Assembly (NCBI GenBank): GCA_033026295.1
Contig: CM065186.1
Location: 315,001-379,000 of the forward strand
Direction of reading: 5' to 3'
DNA: 64,000 nt
From: Channa striata
Lineage: Eukaryota; Chordata; Actinopteri; Anabantiformes; Channidae
Part shown: one piece after another, positions 49,691 through 63,241 of the stretch
Position numbering within the stretch: the stretch's first letter is position 1
Layout: each line of letters opens with the position of its first letter
The notes under the pieces: generated by a model
Database searches by the model: none
What the model was told of the DNA's origin: nothing
What the model saw: the letters and a program-made list of their open reading frames with translations, nothing else
Program-made: the position numbers and the translations under genes

Positions 49691-51572
49691 CAGTGTCCTC
49701 TGAAGTGTTGGTCAAACACAGTGATGATGCCTTTTATTGTTCTTTATCAGATGCCCCTTAGATTTTTTTTTGGCCCCTGTCCTTCAGAAACCACTGTGAA
49801 ATTACAAAGCTTCTAAATTGTAAAACTAGGAAATTAAATGTGTTTTAATCCATGTCTAGAAATACCCTCCATCTAATCACACACTAACGACTAGGCAGTT
49901 TAGAAACTTCAGCCGCCTTAAAAAATGAAATCAGGTGCAGCATTTTTAAGAATGTGTTTCTGCAACCATAAGGCTGAGAGCCAGACACAAGGTAGGAATG
50001 TTGGTTTGTTCTTTTCATGGCATTTGCTGACATTAACAAAACTAACACCAGCTTTATGGTTTAATGCTGGCATAAGATCATGAAACAAACAGATTAAAAG
50101 CTTGTTATAGTGATGCTAATTGCAGCCATGTTAAGAGTACTGATGGTATTAGTGTGTATGCTGATGAAATCCACTCGCTGTTCTATCATACATAAAATCT
50201 TTCCATATGATTTCAGGTTCCTTCCCTTCATGTACACATGCAGTTTCAGCTCTCTCAGTACATTTCCCTCATCTGTTTAGCTGGTGACAAACACTCATTC
50301 CCCCCCCCCCTTTTCCCACTATTTGTTGTTGGTCTGCAGCTCCTACAGGATTGGTTATCGCCTCCCCTTCCTTTCAGGGAGTCGGGATTCTCGCCTCCCC
50401 TCCTGATGCAATAGAAACCCCTGCAGCAGTGCACTGCTGTGCTAATGTGTGTGAGGGGGTGTGTGTGTGTTTATTAGCCCCCCACCAGTCCCCTTTGAGG
50501 TTTCATTGGTTTGCCAGCTCGCTAAGTGCACTCACAAGCATGGGTGTTAGTGCTACTGCAAAATCACATCAGAGATTAGCAAATACTTACATGCAAATAT
50601 GCTAGATGCAAGCACCCACACTTGTTCGGGCACGGATAGACCTGCTGTGGTCATGGGAACTTCAAACTTGGAACAAGTGTGCATATGTTATGCACACATT
50701 TCACAACTCCATTTCCCCCACAGCCTCAAAACAGACAGAAGGAATCGTCAGTTTGTCTTTAGAAGGGAACATGGATTCAAACAGCAGCCTGCCGCTGCTG
50801 CCACTGACGCTGGCTGTCAACACCACAGTGGAGCAGAGTGCTGCATAATTCTCCGCTTTTCATCATTCCCAGCCTCACATATACAAATATTAATGCTCCA
50901 TTTTACGTCTGTTGTGTTTGTCTTTCTGTCAAAGCAATCACAGCGTATAGTTTTGTTGCTTCGCCTCAGTATTGAATTTGGAGAAATGTACCACACTGTG
51001 GACTTGGAAGTCGAATCCAGTTGTAGCTGCCCTAATATTCCTTGTATTTAATCGAGTTATAATAACTAGTAAGAGTAGTCATTTGCTTCTGCGTGTTAAA
51101 ATTAACTGTACTGACGAAGTAGAAAATTGTTATTTAGAAAATAAAATTCCGGTATGATGGATTGTTCTATACTACTCCACCATAAGTAGCAGTACACCTC
51201 ACTAAGCTTTTTTTACTTGTGCATCGTATACGCCATAGGTCTTTCATAGATGCTGTGTAGCCCTGGACCCTATACCTTAGTCTGATGTGGACCTCCGCAG
51301 AAATCCAACTATCCATTGTGGCGATGAGGACTGCAGCAACATTAATTGCTGTGATTGTCTGCTTCTATCGGCTCAGTGTTGCGTAGACAATCTCCTCTGA
51401 TGGCTTTATTTTTTTTGCAAATATAGCTAAAGAATCTGTTAAAATCGCAACGTGATCTGCTCAGTTTCAGTCACTACTGTTTGATGTACGACAAAGAAGC
51501 TCATTTTGGTGGTGTAGAAGCTCTGTCAGCATGTGGTTAGGTGATGTAATTTCACAGCGACACAGACACACC

Positions 51573-51645
51573 ACTGCACAAATATATTAATGCTCTTACT
51601 GCACAAATATAAATGCTCTTACTGCACAAATATATAAATGCTCTT
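51573..51645. repeat. Three-unit minisatellite, units of 23-25 bp
   Basis: The unit actgcacaaatata(ta/tt)aatgctctt occurs three times head to tail (51573, 51598, 51621). Units differ only by a 2-bp indel and one substitution. Confidence 0.92.
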
Positions 51646-54600
51646 GTTGGCAGAATGGCCGTTTCCTACAGTGCTTCCAGAGGTCATATTTTGCGCTTTC
51701 TAAAGTAACTGAACTCTAAATTCCCCTTTTCGTGTTAGGGTATAGAATTTATAATGGTACAACAGCTGCAGAGCTTTCATAGACATAACTGTGAAAACCC
51801 TCTGAGCTCTTTAATGTTTCCCATGACAATTGGTCAGTGATGACTGAGAGCTGGTGTTGCTGGGAGACCAGTTAACTTTCATGTGGTGCTACTGACAAGG
51901 TAATATCAATAACCCACGAGTGCTGATACAAGCTGTTGTTTACTTACTAGAAAAAGTCAACAAAGCATCTTTTTTCGGCATGTGGAGGTGGGGGACAAAA
52001 GTATGCGTAGAGAAAGAGTCGTTTATGAATTAACCGACCCATCATGCTGTTATCCCCCATGGCAGTAAGGTCGCTGTTGTTAGCAAATGCAATAACGATT
52101 GTCAGTGTCCTCAGCCCTGCTGAACTGGGAGGGACACCCCAGACAGACTGGGCGGCAGTCATAACAAGCATTATCACAGATATTACCTCTGCTCGTGCAA
52201 TAACTTTAAGCAGATTAATAAGCCTAATAATGTCCAGACCTCATATGTGTTTTGCAAACTGGGAGAGTGGTTTGGGTTAAACTTGCCTGTTAATTTGGCT
52301 TTGTTCTATGCCCCATACAACTCACTATGGGGATGAAGTGCTGTAGTAATAAACACAAACTGTCACGATGGATCATATGAACCAAATTTGCCAGATATTA
52401 TGGTCTCTGTATATAGAAGTAATAATGAAAATGATAAAGAAAACCTTCGTTGAAAAAGTTATTTGTTTCGAATGAGCTATTTTAATTTGGTTATTTAGGA
52501 TGAGTATTTACCAGCATTTTTAAAAATGAATTATTTTGTCATCAGTTAGGTCTTTATCATATGATGATATGAGCCTAAAATTCTGTTTGGTTTTGCAACA
52601 AAAACCATAATGAGCTTAGGCACAAGTTTAGGCACAAAAACAAGAGGGTTAGAATAATGTTGAGTTAAAATACTGAGACAAGACGGACTACATAGCAGGA
52701 CAAAGTAGGACACAAACGTGTCTCTTGTTAGACAGTCCTGTGTTTTGTTGTCCACCCTGTGATTCCTAGAAGAACTTTGTCAGCTCTAAATGAAATCCCC
52801 AAATGCAGCTCTGCTACTCTGTCACTTACTACGGCCTTCAGCCATCACCACTTTCTTATGTGTCTAGCTAATAATACCTACATCAGTAGGTCGTGGGGAA
52901 CTTTTCAAACCATAACCATGGGCTGATAACAACGGAGTAAAATTCTGTGGCAACATGATGTTGAATGAGCTGAAAACTGCTGTCCAGACACCATCAATCC
53001 CTGCTAGATAAAATGACTGGGAGCGTCTGACAAAATAGTTGCCAGGTAATAATTCACCAATTCACCAACCAGTATCCCAGTTGTTTAGTGTTTGCTTGAA
53101 GGACATTTCTTATAAGTTTTGTTTTTAAAAGCAAACGGTTTTTCAAAAGATTAATTTTTTTTTTTTACAGTTACAGATGCGATTCTTTGCTCAGGCAGTC
53201 TACAGAGGATTGTACAACAAAGAGTGAAAAAAAACTTTCCTTTACAAAGACGTCTAGTTTTAAAGCATTTGTGGAACTTTAGGGAATCTGGGAGCTTTGC
53301 AAGGCACTCGTCTGTGTTTCACATTCCATGTTCTATACAGAGAGGCATCCCCAGACTGTCCCTGCCACATTTGTCCCAGTGAGCTAGCTCAACACTAACC
53401 CATTCAGGCAAGCTCTTTTGTTGCCCTTGTGCTGTTTGGCTGTTGATATGATGCTCGATGGAAAATCACTATTCCCCAATCTGACTCAGAAAAGCAGCGT
53501 TTTCCATCGCTGAAACGCTTAGGAGGCCAACTGCTGCAGTGTTGCCTGGCTGGCTCTGTGCTGAGGCACGTGGCCAGAATCACTTATTGACTCTTCACTG
53601 CCATCTGCCAAGACTGCAAGGTTTGCTTAGCAGGCTACACATTAATAGGTCTAAAGTTGGTGTTAAAGCTGTAACAGGATGAAATGTTCCCTCTAGATTT
53701 TATGGGAATGAGCGTTATCTTTCATTGTAAGCTGTATATCTTCAGTAATATGGAGCCTAAGACAAGTAAATGCTGTGTTTTAACTGTAGACAAGGCTGAC
53801 TGTGTGTGCGTAACCATTTTAAGGACACACAGTCAGGTGATGCCAAGGTTAAACCCAGACTGAATTATTGCACATCTGAAGATGAGGGGATATCTGTTCA
53901 AGGTATTGAGTTCCACTCCTCACACTTAAAAACAAGCACCCTTAAGCAGGACTCTTCATCCCGAGCAGCTCCTGTGGAGCCGCTCTGTGGGCAATGGAAC
54001 AAGACTGTGGCTAAATGGTGTCATGTGTTCTCCTCGCCTCCTTCACCTGCCTGCTCTCCCTCAGGCTGTGGTTGTAAATATGTGCGTCGTCCTGCATCGT
54101 TCGGCGATGGCTGCACTCTACCAGTTCACATAATGTGACACAGGATTTTATAACACTAGACCAAGGATTTAGACGTCGTTAGTCTCATTGGAAAGGAATG
54201 CCACGGTATGCAGTGATAATGCCCATGAAATCACAGGTTTCTGGTGTGTGGCAGCTGTGTGTAGGGGGCACAGTGCAGCTGTGCACAGCTGCCTTGTCAG
54301 TCAAGACCTTGTGCATTAGCTGGTGGAAAAGCTGAGTCTGATTAGCCAGTCACTGTTTGAAAGCTGGAGGTTCAGCAGTCAGCAGAGTATGAGTATGCTT
54401 TTACAGAGCTGATGTTGAGCTTCAAGCTTTTACAGGGATAGAAAGAACCGGATTCCTATTTATACTAGTCTGCAATAACTTGTCAAGAAGAGGAGCTAAT
54501 GAAACCAAATAGGAAATGATGATGGTCTTCTCTTCCTTTTAAACATGCTGTAAATAGTGTCGAATGTACACAGTGGAATATGGTATTTAATGTAAATCTA

Positions 54601-57600
54601 GAGAATGACTGAGAGTGTTCCATTGATGTGCTCAACATTTCTCCACCAGTGGAAAGAATCTTACCACAACCTTCACACAATCAGCATAGTATATTATGTC
54701 ATCACAGTGTGCCCTGACGACAAAATAAAAATAATGGCAATATTTCTAGCAGATGAACATCGGCACTTGCATGTTCCCTGCCAGCTAACTGTTCATGGTA
54801 CTGCTAATAGTGACGTGTCCAAACAAAACGAAATCTTAAATGTCAGGTATCAAACTAATGGCTGAATCCAACAATAACACAAGTTGTTTTTGGAGGTAGT
54901 AATTCAGTCTCACTGAAAATTGATATAATTTTGTTACGCCATTTGTCACTGTGAATATTGGTATTATAGTAACAAGTAAATAGTAATGCGTTATGGCTCA
55001 ACACTGGCAAAGATTGACATAACTTCACTTTGCCACAAACTAGACTTGCATATAAACAAATAAACAATATGGAATTAAAACTCACTCATGACATTTTACA
55101 AATTCTATGATATAGTGTATCACATTTGCCAGTTGAAATGTTGAGCAGTATCTTTTGGATGTCACCAGAGAAGCATGAAGAGTGACACTCCACATTTTTT
55201 CATTTGCCAGCTCTTGGATTGAATCTTTTAATGTGCAAGCTCACCCACCAAGTGAAATCACTTTCTTGCAATATATATTACAGATTTTTTTTTTTTTTTA
55301 TATAATGTCAGTTTTTTTTTTTTCTCCATTATTGTGCACATCAGTTGCTGTTGTGATTATGATGTGCAGCAGCTCGGGCATGGTGTTGCAGGGGCTGCTG
55401 TGGAATAACTTGTTAAATGTACTGGAAAAAACAAAGAAAGTTGTTAATGATGTTAATCTTTATAGTGTTTTCACATATAAATTAAAACGTGTCAGCTCTG
55501 AGATTAAATCTTCTAATTGTAGTCTGAGGTAATAGAAAAAACATCAAAGAATTTAAATGACTTATTTTCCAGTGTTTTACATCGTGAGTTTTACTTAAAA
55601 AAATCACCACGAAATCATCTGGGCTTGCTGTTGCAACGCTGTAGAGACTTGGTGAGACTGTAGGCTGCTTGTGTACTCTGAGGTATTTAAAGAAATAAAA
55701 CATAAAACCACTCTATGATGCTCATAATAAATCAGCTGTGGGATTTACTTTAAAACAAAGAATACTCTATGCAGTAGAAAACAGTACAGAGCATTTTTTA
55801 AAAATAGACGGGTCATTATGAAAACGTGACAGTTCTGTTCCTAAACACCAGAACATCAGGCAGCCAGAAAAGTGGAACAAGTCAAAATTATACACGTCTA
55901 TTCAGTGTGGGCACGGCTCAATTTCAATATACGGAAAACCCTCTGATATGGATTTAAAGTCTTGACTGTTTTCAGCTCATGAAATTCATGAAATACCTCA
56001 TGCAAGGAAACATAAAAAGGCATTTTTCTGACTGACTGTATTTACTCAGTACTTCAGATTTCAGACAGCTGCTGATTTATGCACATTTAGTAGCAGCAGA
56101 TTCAACTTCACAGACCTGTGCTTTCTATTATTTGGTTTAATGGCTGCAGGAGTTACACTCCGGAGTTACTAAAGTCAAACAGGCGTGATGCACAACAGGC
56201 TTCGGGATCCATCTAAAGCTGCAGCTTTAGTTTGAAATGTAAATGTTGGCTAGTTCTTATTTACCAGAGTATTTCAGATTTTGCACTGTTGATCGGCCAA
56301 AAGAAGACCTTTTGATGATGTCACCTGACCAACTAGAGTGGAAACTTTTCGGTGTTTTGTTTCGTTAACCCTTTTCCGATGCTTTGTGCATGTAACCATT
56401 TGTTCATTGGGTTCTTCTGAGCAGTATGAATAGGTAAAAGTAATTGTGCAATAATCTCTATTCCGACAGTAACATTAACAGTCTGATGTAATAATGAGTC
56501 CTGTCAATAATTCTGTTCCCTGGATTAGCTTGTTTGTAAATGCTGTAGATCTCTGGTGTGCGAAAACTATTAAAACACAACAGCCCCACACATCGCTTCA
56601 CTGGTTGACAGGTTTCAAAAATGTATGCTATTACTTTGTGTACTGACATATGATGTACAGTAATTGTTAGGAATATTTTTATAATTTCTATAATTATAGT
56701 CTTTTATGTCATACAAGACAGGTGGTTCAGTGTTCAGTGCCTTCAGTTTCATTTGTGGAACTGCACTTTACTTTCATTTTTAAATTATTCAGTGCTTCAA
56801 ATTTCTCAGCCCCAAAGCTCTTCAACAGCCACCTGCTGGAGCGTTACATATGCAAATACAAATATGTTTCTTTTGTGTTTGTTGGAGCAGTCCCACGTAT
56901 TTTCTTCAGGAAATGCCCGTTCTAGTTTCATTTAATTTTCTGCTGTCCAAGTTTATCTTCAATTATCTAATTTTAGCTCCTCTGCAAACCAAAATCAAGT
57001 ACTTAATAACTTTGCCTTTTATTACATTTTTTTCTTACATTTTAAAGGCAAATATTGTACTTTTGCATTATTAAACATACATAATCAGAATTTTTTTGGC
57101 TGATATTGTGAAATTTGGCAGCTACTCACCAAGTACATAAACTAATTACTTACTATTAAGGGCTCAAAGAAGCAGAAGCCAGTTTGGTAAAAATTTTGAA
57201 TTTTCAGATCGACATGATCTGTGAATGTGGTTTGTTATCGGCACAATTGTGGAACCTAGAATTCAATAAACCTTCACTTCTGACTTCTGGAGTAGATAAT
57301 TGATGGACCATCGGACAAGAGTAAGCCTGCCTCTGCCTCTACATCAAACAGCAAAAAAGGCTGTTTAAAATCAGCTCCATCTTTATATTCTGCAACATAA
57401 AGTTGCAGTAAATTACTTCTGGTATATCAACCATTTTCAATTTGTAGCTGAAGTAAATGATCAGAGTTCTTCATCCACCATTTGCCAGTTAATTCTTTGT
57501 TGAATACCTAATCGACCAGTAACTGAAGCTCTACATTTATGTCTAATTGTTGTTGGTTTTCAAATGATAAGCCTCATTTTCTCAAGGGAAAAAGCTTTTT

Positions 57601-58880
57601 GTCTGATGACTAACTGATGTGTTTATATCTCGGGTAAACCTATAAAATCTAGAAAACAGCAGGAAACAAATTGCAACAGAAAATGTCCCATTGAGTTTTG
57701 ACAACAACAGTAATGCTACAAGCTTAGAAGTGGTTTCTCAGATTATCAAAGGGGATATTTGACAAACTGATCGTCTTTTGTGCTGCTGTCTGATGAACCT
57801 ACCTAAACTTCAACCTCTCAGTGCAGCAGGAGTCGTGATGTAATGGAGAGTGGTTTCCCAGTTTCCCTCTGATGTGTCTCAGTATTTACCTAACACCTTT
57901 TCCCCTTGACTTGCACGTGAATCTTTAGCATGTCATGTTATGATATTATACGTCAGAAACTGTCACGATCCAGGAAAACACAACGTGAACGTAATAGAGA
58001 TTCTGAACACCAACACTGCTGTAAATCTCTTAAATGCGGATGTAAAATCCTCAGGAAGGTCTGTTTTGAAAGGAAGCTTTTTCTTTGAAGCTTGACTGTT
58101 TTCTTCTAAATTTCTGTATTTGACTTGGCATTTTCAAACATCTCGCCAACACATTTTAAAGCTCTCTTGAGAAAATTACATTTACACTTCAGTCACGAAA
58201 AGGCATCACACGTTCACACGATTCTCCATGAAGTGAATTAATTAAGTCTATTGTGTGATTATCAACTATTTCCTGTCATGACTTCTCACAGCAACCAGTT
58301 ACTCAGCTGTATATTTCCTGTTGTGAGTAACTGGTAGCAGAGCATGAGAAGGAGTAAGTCTACCGAGAGACCCTGTGATAAAGCCTTTTTACCATAACTG
58401 AATAAATAAAACCCCAGCCTCGTGTGAGACAGGGCTTGACTTCTGTTTTTTAATCTGAACAGAAGGTTCATTGCAGCAAATGACATTGTTTTGGATGTTC
58501 TCTGGCCTATTCTGCTTGTTTCTTCTTCCTGTGTGACTTTTTACATTTTTTTGTGTGTATTTAGGTTCTGGCATGCTCCTCCTCCAACCTCTATCTGATC
58601 TTTTGTTTCTTCACAGTTCACTAAACACATACTTTCTAATTCATGCTTGCTGCATCCTTATCTTCTCAGTAGCTTGACTCTTGTGTGGTTTGAACCAGAA
58701 GGTTTGTTCGGTTTGGCTGACAAACATGCACAAAGAACATTAATCTTCAAATGTATGAGAGACGGTGGACATATTCTAACAGGCGGTTCTATGTGGGTGG
58801 GATGTGTGGAGGGTTTCTGCTGTTTTGTTTAAGGAGCGCTGCCCCAGGAGTTAATTTGGTGCAACAGGTTGTAGATTATG

Positions 58881-58882
<2 letters not shown>

Positions 58883-58918
<36 letters not shown>
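58883..58918. repeat. (GT)18 microsatellite
   Basis: Pure GT dinucleotides in srcin1 intron 3, about 0.9 kb before the next exon. Confidence 0.97.
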
Positions 58919-58919
<1 letters not shown>

Positions 58920-59835
58920 TGCGTGATGTTTTATACTCTTTTTATGTCCTTTGACATGATTGGTAGTGTTTCCTGCATGTTTCTGGACACATGCAATGGC
59001 TGAGAGGCTTGCTAATCTTTGCACGTTGCAGCCTCAAGTTGAACAGCGCCCATCCGGCCCCTGTGAAGACTAAGCTGAAGATGCAAAAGGCAGTTGGGGC
59101 TGGCTTCACACAGAACTGTTGGACCTCATTACTGTATGCTTTGGGCTGGAAACTGTCTGTCAGTAAGGATTTATTAAAAGCCATCCTGCTGCAGCAGCTC
59201 CTGGTGCTGCTGTAATGAGAGGTCCTTTACAATTTAGGCTCCAGAGTGGTTCATAATGGACAGATGAAATATCACAGGTAATCTCTGATACAGATAGAAG
59301 CTGTCAACGTTCAGTTTGGCTTTGTTGTGACCATTAGTATTACAATGCTTTGTACAGACCAGTTGAAGCCAGGAAATGTAGTCTGCTCTGGGCCACTGCA
59401 TGTTCTAGTAGCTGCAGAACATCCATTTATCAGACAGTCTGCTGTCCTATTGGGGTATGAAGGTGGATTGTTCTGAGGGAGTTCAGAGCTTATTTAGACT
59501 CAGTAATTAGTCTGCTTTGTTAATCTAATTTTATCTTGAGGATTCAGAGATTCCTTTTTGTTCCACCTCTGTTCGTGGAAGAAGATGCAACAGCTGCTCT
59601 GTCTGAAGTAAACGCTTTATTTAGTCTGTGTCTTTTTGCTAAAGATTTTTCATATCATTCTTTTTTATTCTCTTTTGTTTCTTTCCATGGGTTTCCTCAG
59701 GACATTTGTTTGGATGTTGTACTTTTTTTGTAGCAAATTAGCTTTCCATCAGAGCAGATTAGATGCCTCTCGATCAGATATTCTTTCTCAGTCTTTTTCT
59801 CCTCCTCGTCCAACCTCCTGTCCTTTGTCTCACAG

Positions 59836-60037
59836 ACTCGCACACCACGTGTGACACGACTCAGCCCAACACAACCAGCCCTTGCTGACCAGGCCAGCAG
59901 GGTATCCTTTGCATCAGCTGAAAACCTGGAAACCATGTCGGAGCCTGATATCCCCATTGGCTTTAACCGGATGAACCGGCTTCGCCAGAGCCTGCCTCTG
60001 GCCCGCTCATCCAGCCAGGCCAAACTGCGTGCTCCAG
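59836..60037 (+). CDS. srcin1: srcin1 exon 4
   Basis: Acceptor tctcacag and donor gtaaga bound 202 nt in phase 0 to 1. It encodes TRTPRVTRLSPTQPALADQA, then S.VSFASAENLETMSE, then IGFNRMNRLRQSLPLARSSS and QAKLRAPG. The motifs LADQA...(S/V)SFASAE(N/S)LETMSE and GF.RMNR.RQSLPL.RS.SQ.KLR(A/S)PG match mammalian SRCIN1 closely. The Ser/Arg-rich end could hold phosphorylation sites. It directly follows the QQPNYWSFK microexon in phase. Confidence 0.96.
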
Positions 60038-61534
60038 GTAAGACTACCAAAAATAATAATAATAATTTACACTGCTTCACTGTGATGCATGGATGCAAAA
60101 AATGGATTTGAAAATGCACAAAAAGGTTAGATAGTAGGGTTTTTAGTTTTCTCTCAAATAAGAACAAAGTGCAAAAATCGTGCAATCGTCCATCCATCTC
60201 TGTCAGTCCCCCTAATCCATAGTAACATTTCTCAAACTGGTCATTTTCTCGTCAACCTGCAGACCTGGCTCATAAGGCTATGACAAAGTGTCAGAGGCAG
60301 CATTTAATTGCATAAAACAACAATTAACATGTATGAACAATTTTTTTAAATAGTTCTCATAGTTTGTTTAATATTAATTAGCAAAAACACAAGACAGGTG
60401 AAACCAACTGTGTATAATGCATACATGACTTAGAGATGATTAAGAAACTTGAATGCCACAGATTATTCTCAAATGTCCAAGGTAAAAACGATTATTTAAA
60501 ATGCAGAAGTAGAGCTGGTTTCTAGATTTCTGGGAGAATGAAATGGAATAATTTCTTTACACAGTGTAAAGAAAATTATCATTACCACTCCTCACTGAAT
60601 TATTTTAGCATAAAGTTTTCATTGTTCTTTCGTCTGTCTGAGAGAGGTGAGGTCATTTTAGGGAAGACCTCAATTCAATTCAACTTTATTTATATAGCGC
60701 CAGTTTACAACAAGGTCATCTCAAGGCACTTGACGTAATGACGTCAGACGTTATAGACATTTAGAGAGAACCTAACGAATCCCCCTTGAGCAAACCATAC
60801 GCAACGGTGGAGAGGAAAAAACTCCCTTTAACGGACGAAACCTCCAGCAGAACCAGGCTCAGGATGGACGGCCATCTGCCTTGACCGGTTGGGGTGAGTG
60901 GAAAGTGGAGACAAAAAGAAAAGAGCAACGAAAGCAACAACAAAACATTGGGCAGGTTTGTGGGACCAGTAGCTGCACACTGGAAGATGCACACCTCCAA
61001 ATCCGGGGACACCTGAACACAGGGACAGAGAGAGGGGGAAGGACAACTATGGGACAAAATGTAGGGCCCAGCAGTCTAAGCCTATAGCAGCATGACTGGC
61101 ACTGATACTTTTATACCTGTATCCAGAAAAGAAGGTGCTATAGTTACGCGTCTGTGGTCTGACTGGACTTGTGGTCTGAGATTTTCCAGTTTTCATATTA
61201 CATATGCATCTATTCATTTGTGAGACTCTTTTATCCAAAGCTACTGCCAAGGTACAAAGCAAGAAAAACTAAAACTGAGTCATGGATTCAGAAAGGTAGG
61301 ATGTGACCTGTCCAGCAGAGGAAATTTAATGACCCCCAGGTTTGTAGTAGAACCACCTCAACTAGTGCCAGCTCGGAACTGATACCTAGTTCTTGTTGGT
61401 GCATGTGCTGCCCCAACAACCTGCTGCTGTGGAGAAACAAAATACACATATTTTTAGATGGAAAATAGTGCTTTTACAGTTAATATGGCCCCTTTAATTC
61501 ATTGTGGATTCCTCCCTCCCATCTATGAATGCAG
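60038..61534 (+). other. srcin1: srcin1 intron 4
   Basis: 1.5 kb, about a third of it a family A repeat (60668-61095). A family C-like fragment (actcttttatccaaagctac) lies at 61205-61262. No other element was recognised. Confidence 0.85.
60668..61095 (+). repeat. Teleost repeat family A, copy with the best-preserved start
   Basis: Runs from caattcaattcaactttatt and atatagcgccagtttacaac through aaaactccctttaacggacg, aaacctccagcagaaccagg, gaccggttggggtgagtgga and accagtagctgcacactgga to aagcctatagcagcatgact. It parallels the copy at 36296-36795 over its whole length, with a small deletion near the end. Confidence 0.8.
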
Positions 61535-61664
61535 GGATCTTGTTCCTCCAGCTTGGGGAAGAGACCCGAAGGGTGCACCTGACCCACGAGCTGACCAGTC
61601 TCGATACTCTGAGGGCCCTCATTGTGCATATGTTCCCCCAGAGGCTCACCATGGCCATGCTCAG
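61535..61664 (+). CDS. srcin1: srcin1 exon 5
   Basis: 130 nt from acceptor gaatgcag to donor gtacag, completing Gly and ending with two bases of an Arg codon. It encodes ILFLQLGEETRRVHLTHELT and on to VHMFPQRLTMAMLR. LFLQ(L/F)GEETRRVH(L/I)THE..SLDTL.ALI.HMFPQ(R/K)LTM.ML matches SRCIN1 and, almost as well, the paralogue KIAA1217. This is the conserved globular-looking part related to the AIP3-type region. The exon reads on past the donor in an open frame, but that part is a repeat. Confidence 0.96.
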
Positions 61665-63241
61665 GTACAGCTGTTGTGGATTTTTGCGTTTACATCAACA
61701 TTTGGCAGATGCTTTCATCCAAAGCGACATACAGAGTAGTTCTGCACACGCACGTTGGCGATGGCTGCCACGCAGCGTGCTCGCCTGGACCAACGGAGGC
61801 AACTAGGGGTTCAGTGTCTTACCTGAGGACATTTCGTCATGCAGCAGGGAGGGACCGGGGATCGGACCACTGACCCCGTGGTCCGTGGACGGTCAATCAG
61901 TGACACGGTGAATGTGCAAGCGACACAGTCATAAAATAAATATTGTAAAAAGGCAGAAAAATGAAAGAAAGCACAAAATCAATTATGTCAAAGGTGTGAA
62001 AAAGTCTGAGTCTGAGAAAGCTGAAACCTAAAAGGTCACTTTGAAATGACAAATCAAAGTAAAACTAATTTTCACAGAAATTGAATTTTTTCCTCGCTTG
62101 TTTGGATAAGAAAACTAGAAAATTGTGATTGTTTCAAACTCGCTCGAGTTTAAAACAAAGTAAAGTGGCCCGGTGTCTTTTGTCACTGCTTCAGCTGTGA
62201 TGTCCTTTAACTGCAAAGCTTCTCATGTCCCCCTTTGACTCTCAACACACGCTCCCAGTCCCACTTCACCCCTTGCCCCCCTACATCCTAGCGCTAACCG
62301 CCCTAAAAAGTAAGCACGTTCACATGTGCTGACCTCATATTTCAAATAATTGTGCCTTTAAAACCATTTGGATGTTGTTTCTTTCTCTGAAACCCTGTTT
62401 TCTGAGCTACCGAACTATGCTGGGTTAGAAAAAAAATGACCCTCCTTCGAAACTTGGCTACAAACCTACTGCTCTTGAAACATCCTGTTCAAGGATGTAC
62501 AACAGCAGCTTCTTCCCCATCACATTGAGCACGTGACTGTAGTTTACAGATCACTAGAACACTATTCTGTCTCCATTTACGTCTCCAGCAGCTGCCATTA
62601 CCGAGGTAAGAAGCATTTTGAGCTACCATGTATATTATTCAGCAGGTCAGTGATGTGGAGGCCACACCTCCAGCCAGTAAAACAGGAGGCTTTTGGATAT
62701 AATGCAAATGTTACGTTGAGAAGTTATGGGACTGTTTGGAAAGATTTGGAGCCACTTGGGAAGGATAAAATGTCACAGATGTTGAAAATGCCCAATATTT
62801 TAATAATTACGTTACCAATACCAGCTCTTTGAAGCTCTTGTCAAAGCTCAGATTTCTCAGTGTGTGTAGTGTACCCACGCTCACTTTTCTACAACTGGGT
62901 CAGAAAATCAAGAGGCATTTTTATCACGGTGTTTAATTATAGATTATGTGTATAATCGGCTCTGTGGTTGCTTAGCGTTATGTACCATTCAGATTGTTAT
63001 TGTCAGCTGGTTTCTTTTCACTCCAGACTCACTGAACATTATATTTCTGATGAGTTCCGTATCAGAGCATTCAGTTTATTCTCTCATTATAAGCAGTAAA
63101 AGATTTCCCATTTCTTCTCTCCGTCTGTGAATGAATGTAAATCATGGGCTATTAGCTGGTAATTGGTGCTGAAATTGTCTGTGCATGGGCTATTTATCAG
63201 TGTTTTGCTCTGTGTTTGTTTTGATGACTATTGATGTCCAG
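61665..63241 (+). other. srcin1: srcin1 intron 5
   Basis: 1.6 kb. Apart from the family C repeat at 61695-61910, nothing was recognised in it. Confidence 0.85.
61695..61910 (+). repeat. Teleost repeat family C, copy 3, 31 bp after a splice donor
   Basis: Contains tttggcagatgctttcatcc, aaagcgacatacagagtagt, gatggctgccacgcagcgtg, ggttcagtgtcttacctgag and gacatttcgtcatgcagcag. The order matches the copy at 49080-49260. Confidence 0.65.

Larger units (their letters stand above)
46233..59835 (+). other. srcin1: srcin1 intron 3
   Basis: 13.6 kb. It holds a 57-bp tandem duplication (47961), a SINE-like tail (48095), a nested pair of repeats (48850-49690), a three-unit minisatellite (51573) and (GT)18 (58883). 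Open frames such as 50599-51051 (150 codons) and 58991-59215 have no family features and no splice support. Confidence 0.8.

Noticed and set aside
50599..51051. 150-codon open frame on the + strand, the longest in the window
   Set aside because: No family motif, no codon bias, no splice or promoter support, and overlapping frames of similar size. It lies in srcin1 intron 3.
58991..59215. 74-codon frame with a hydrophobic Leu-rich end
   Set aside because: No splice support and no family; the adjacent (GT)18 and intron context suggest chance.
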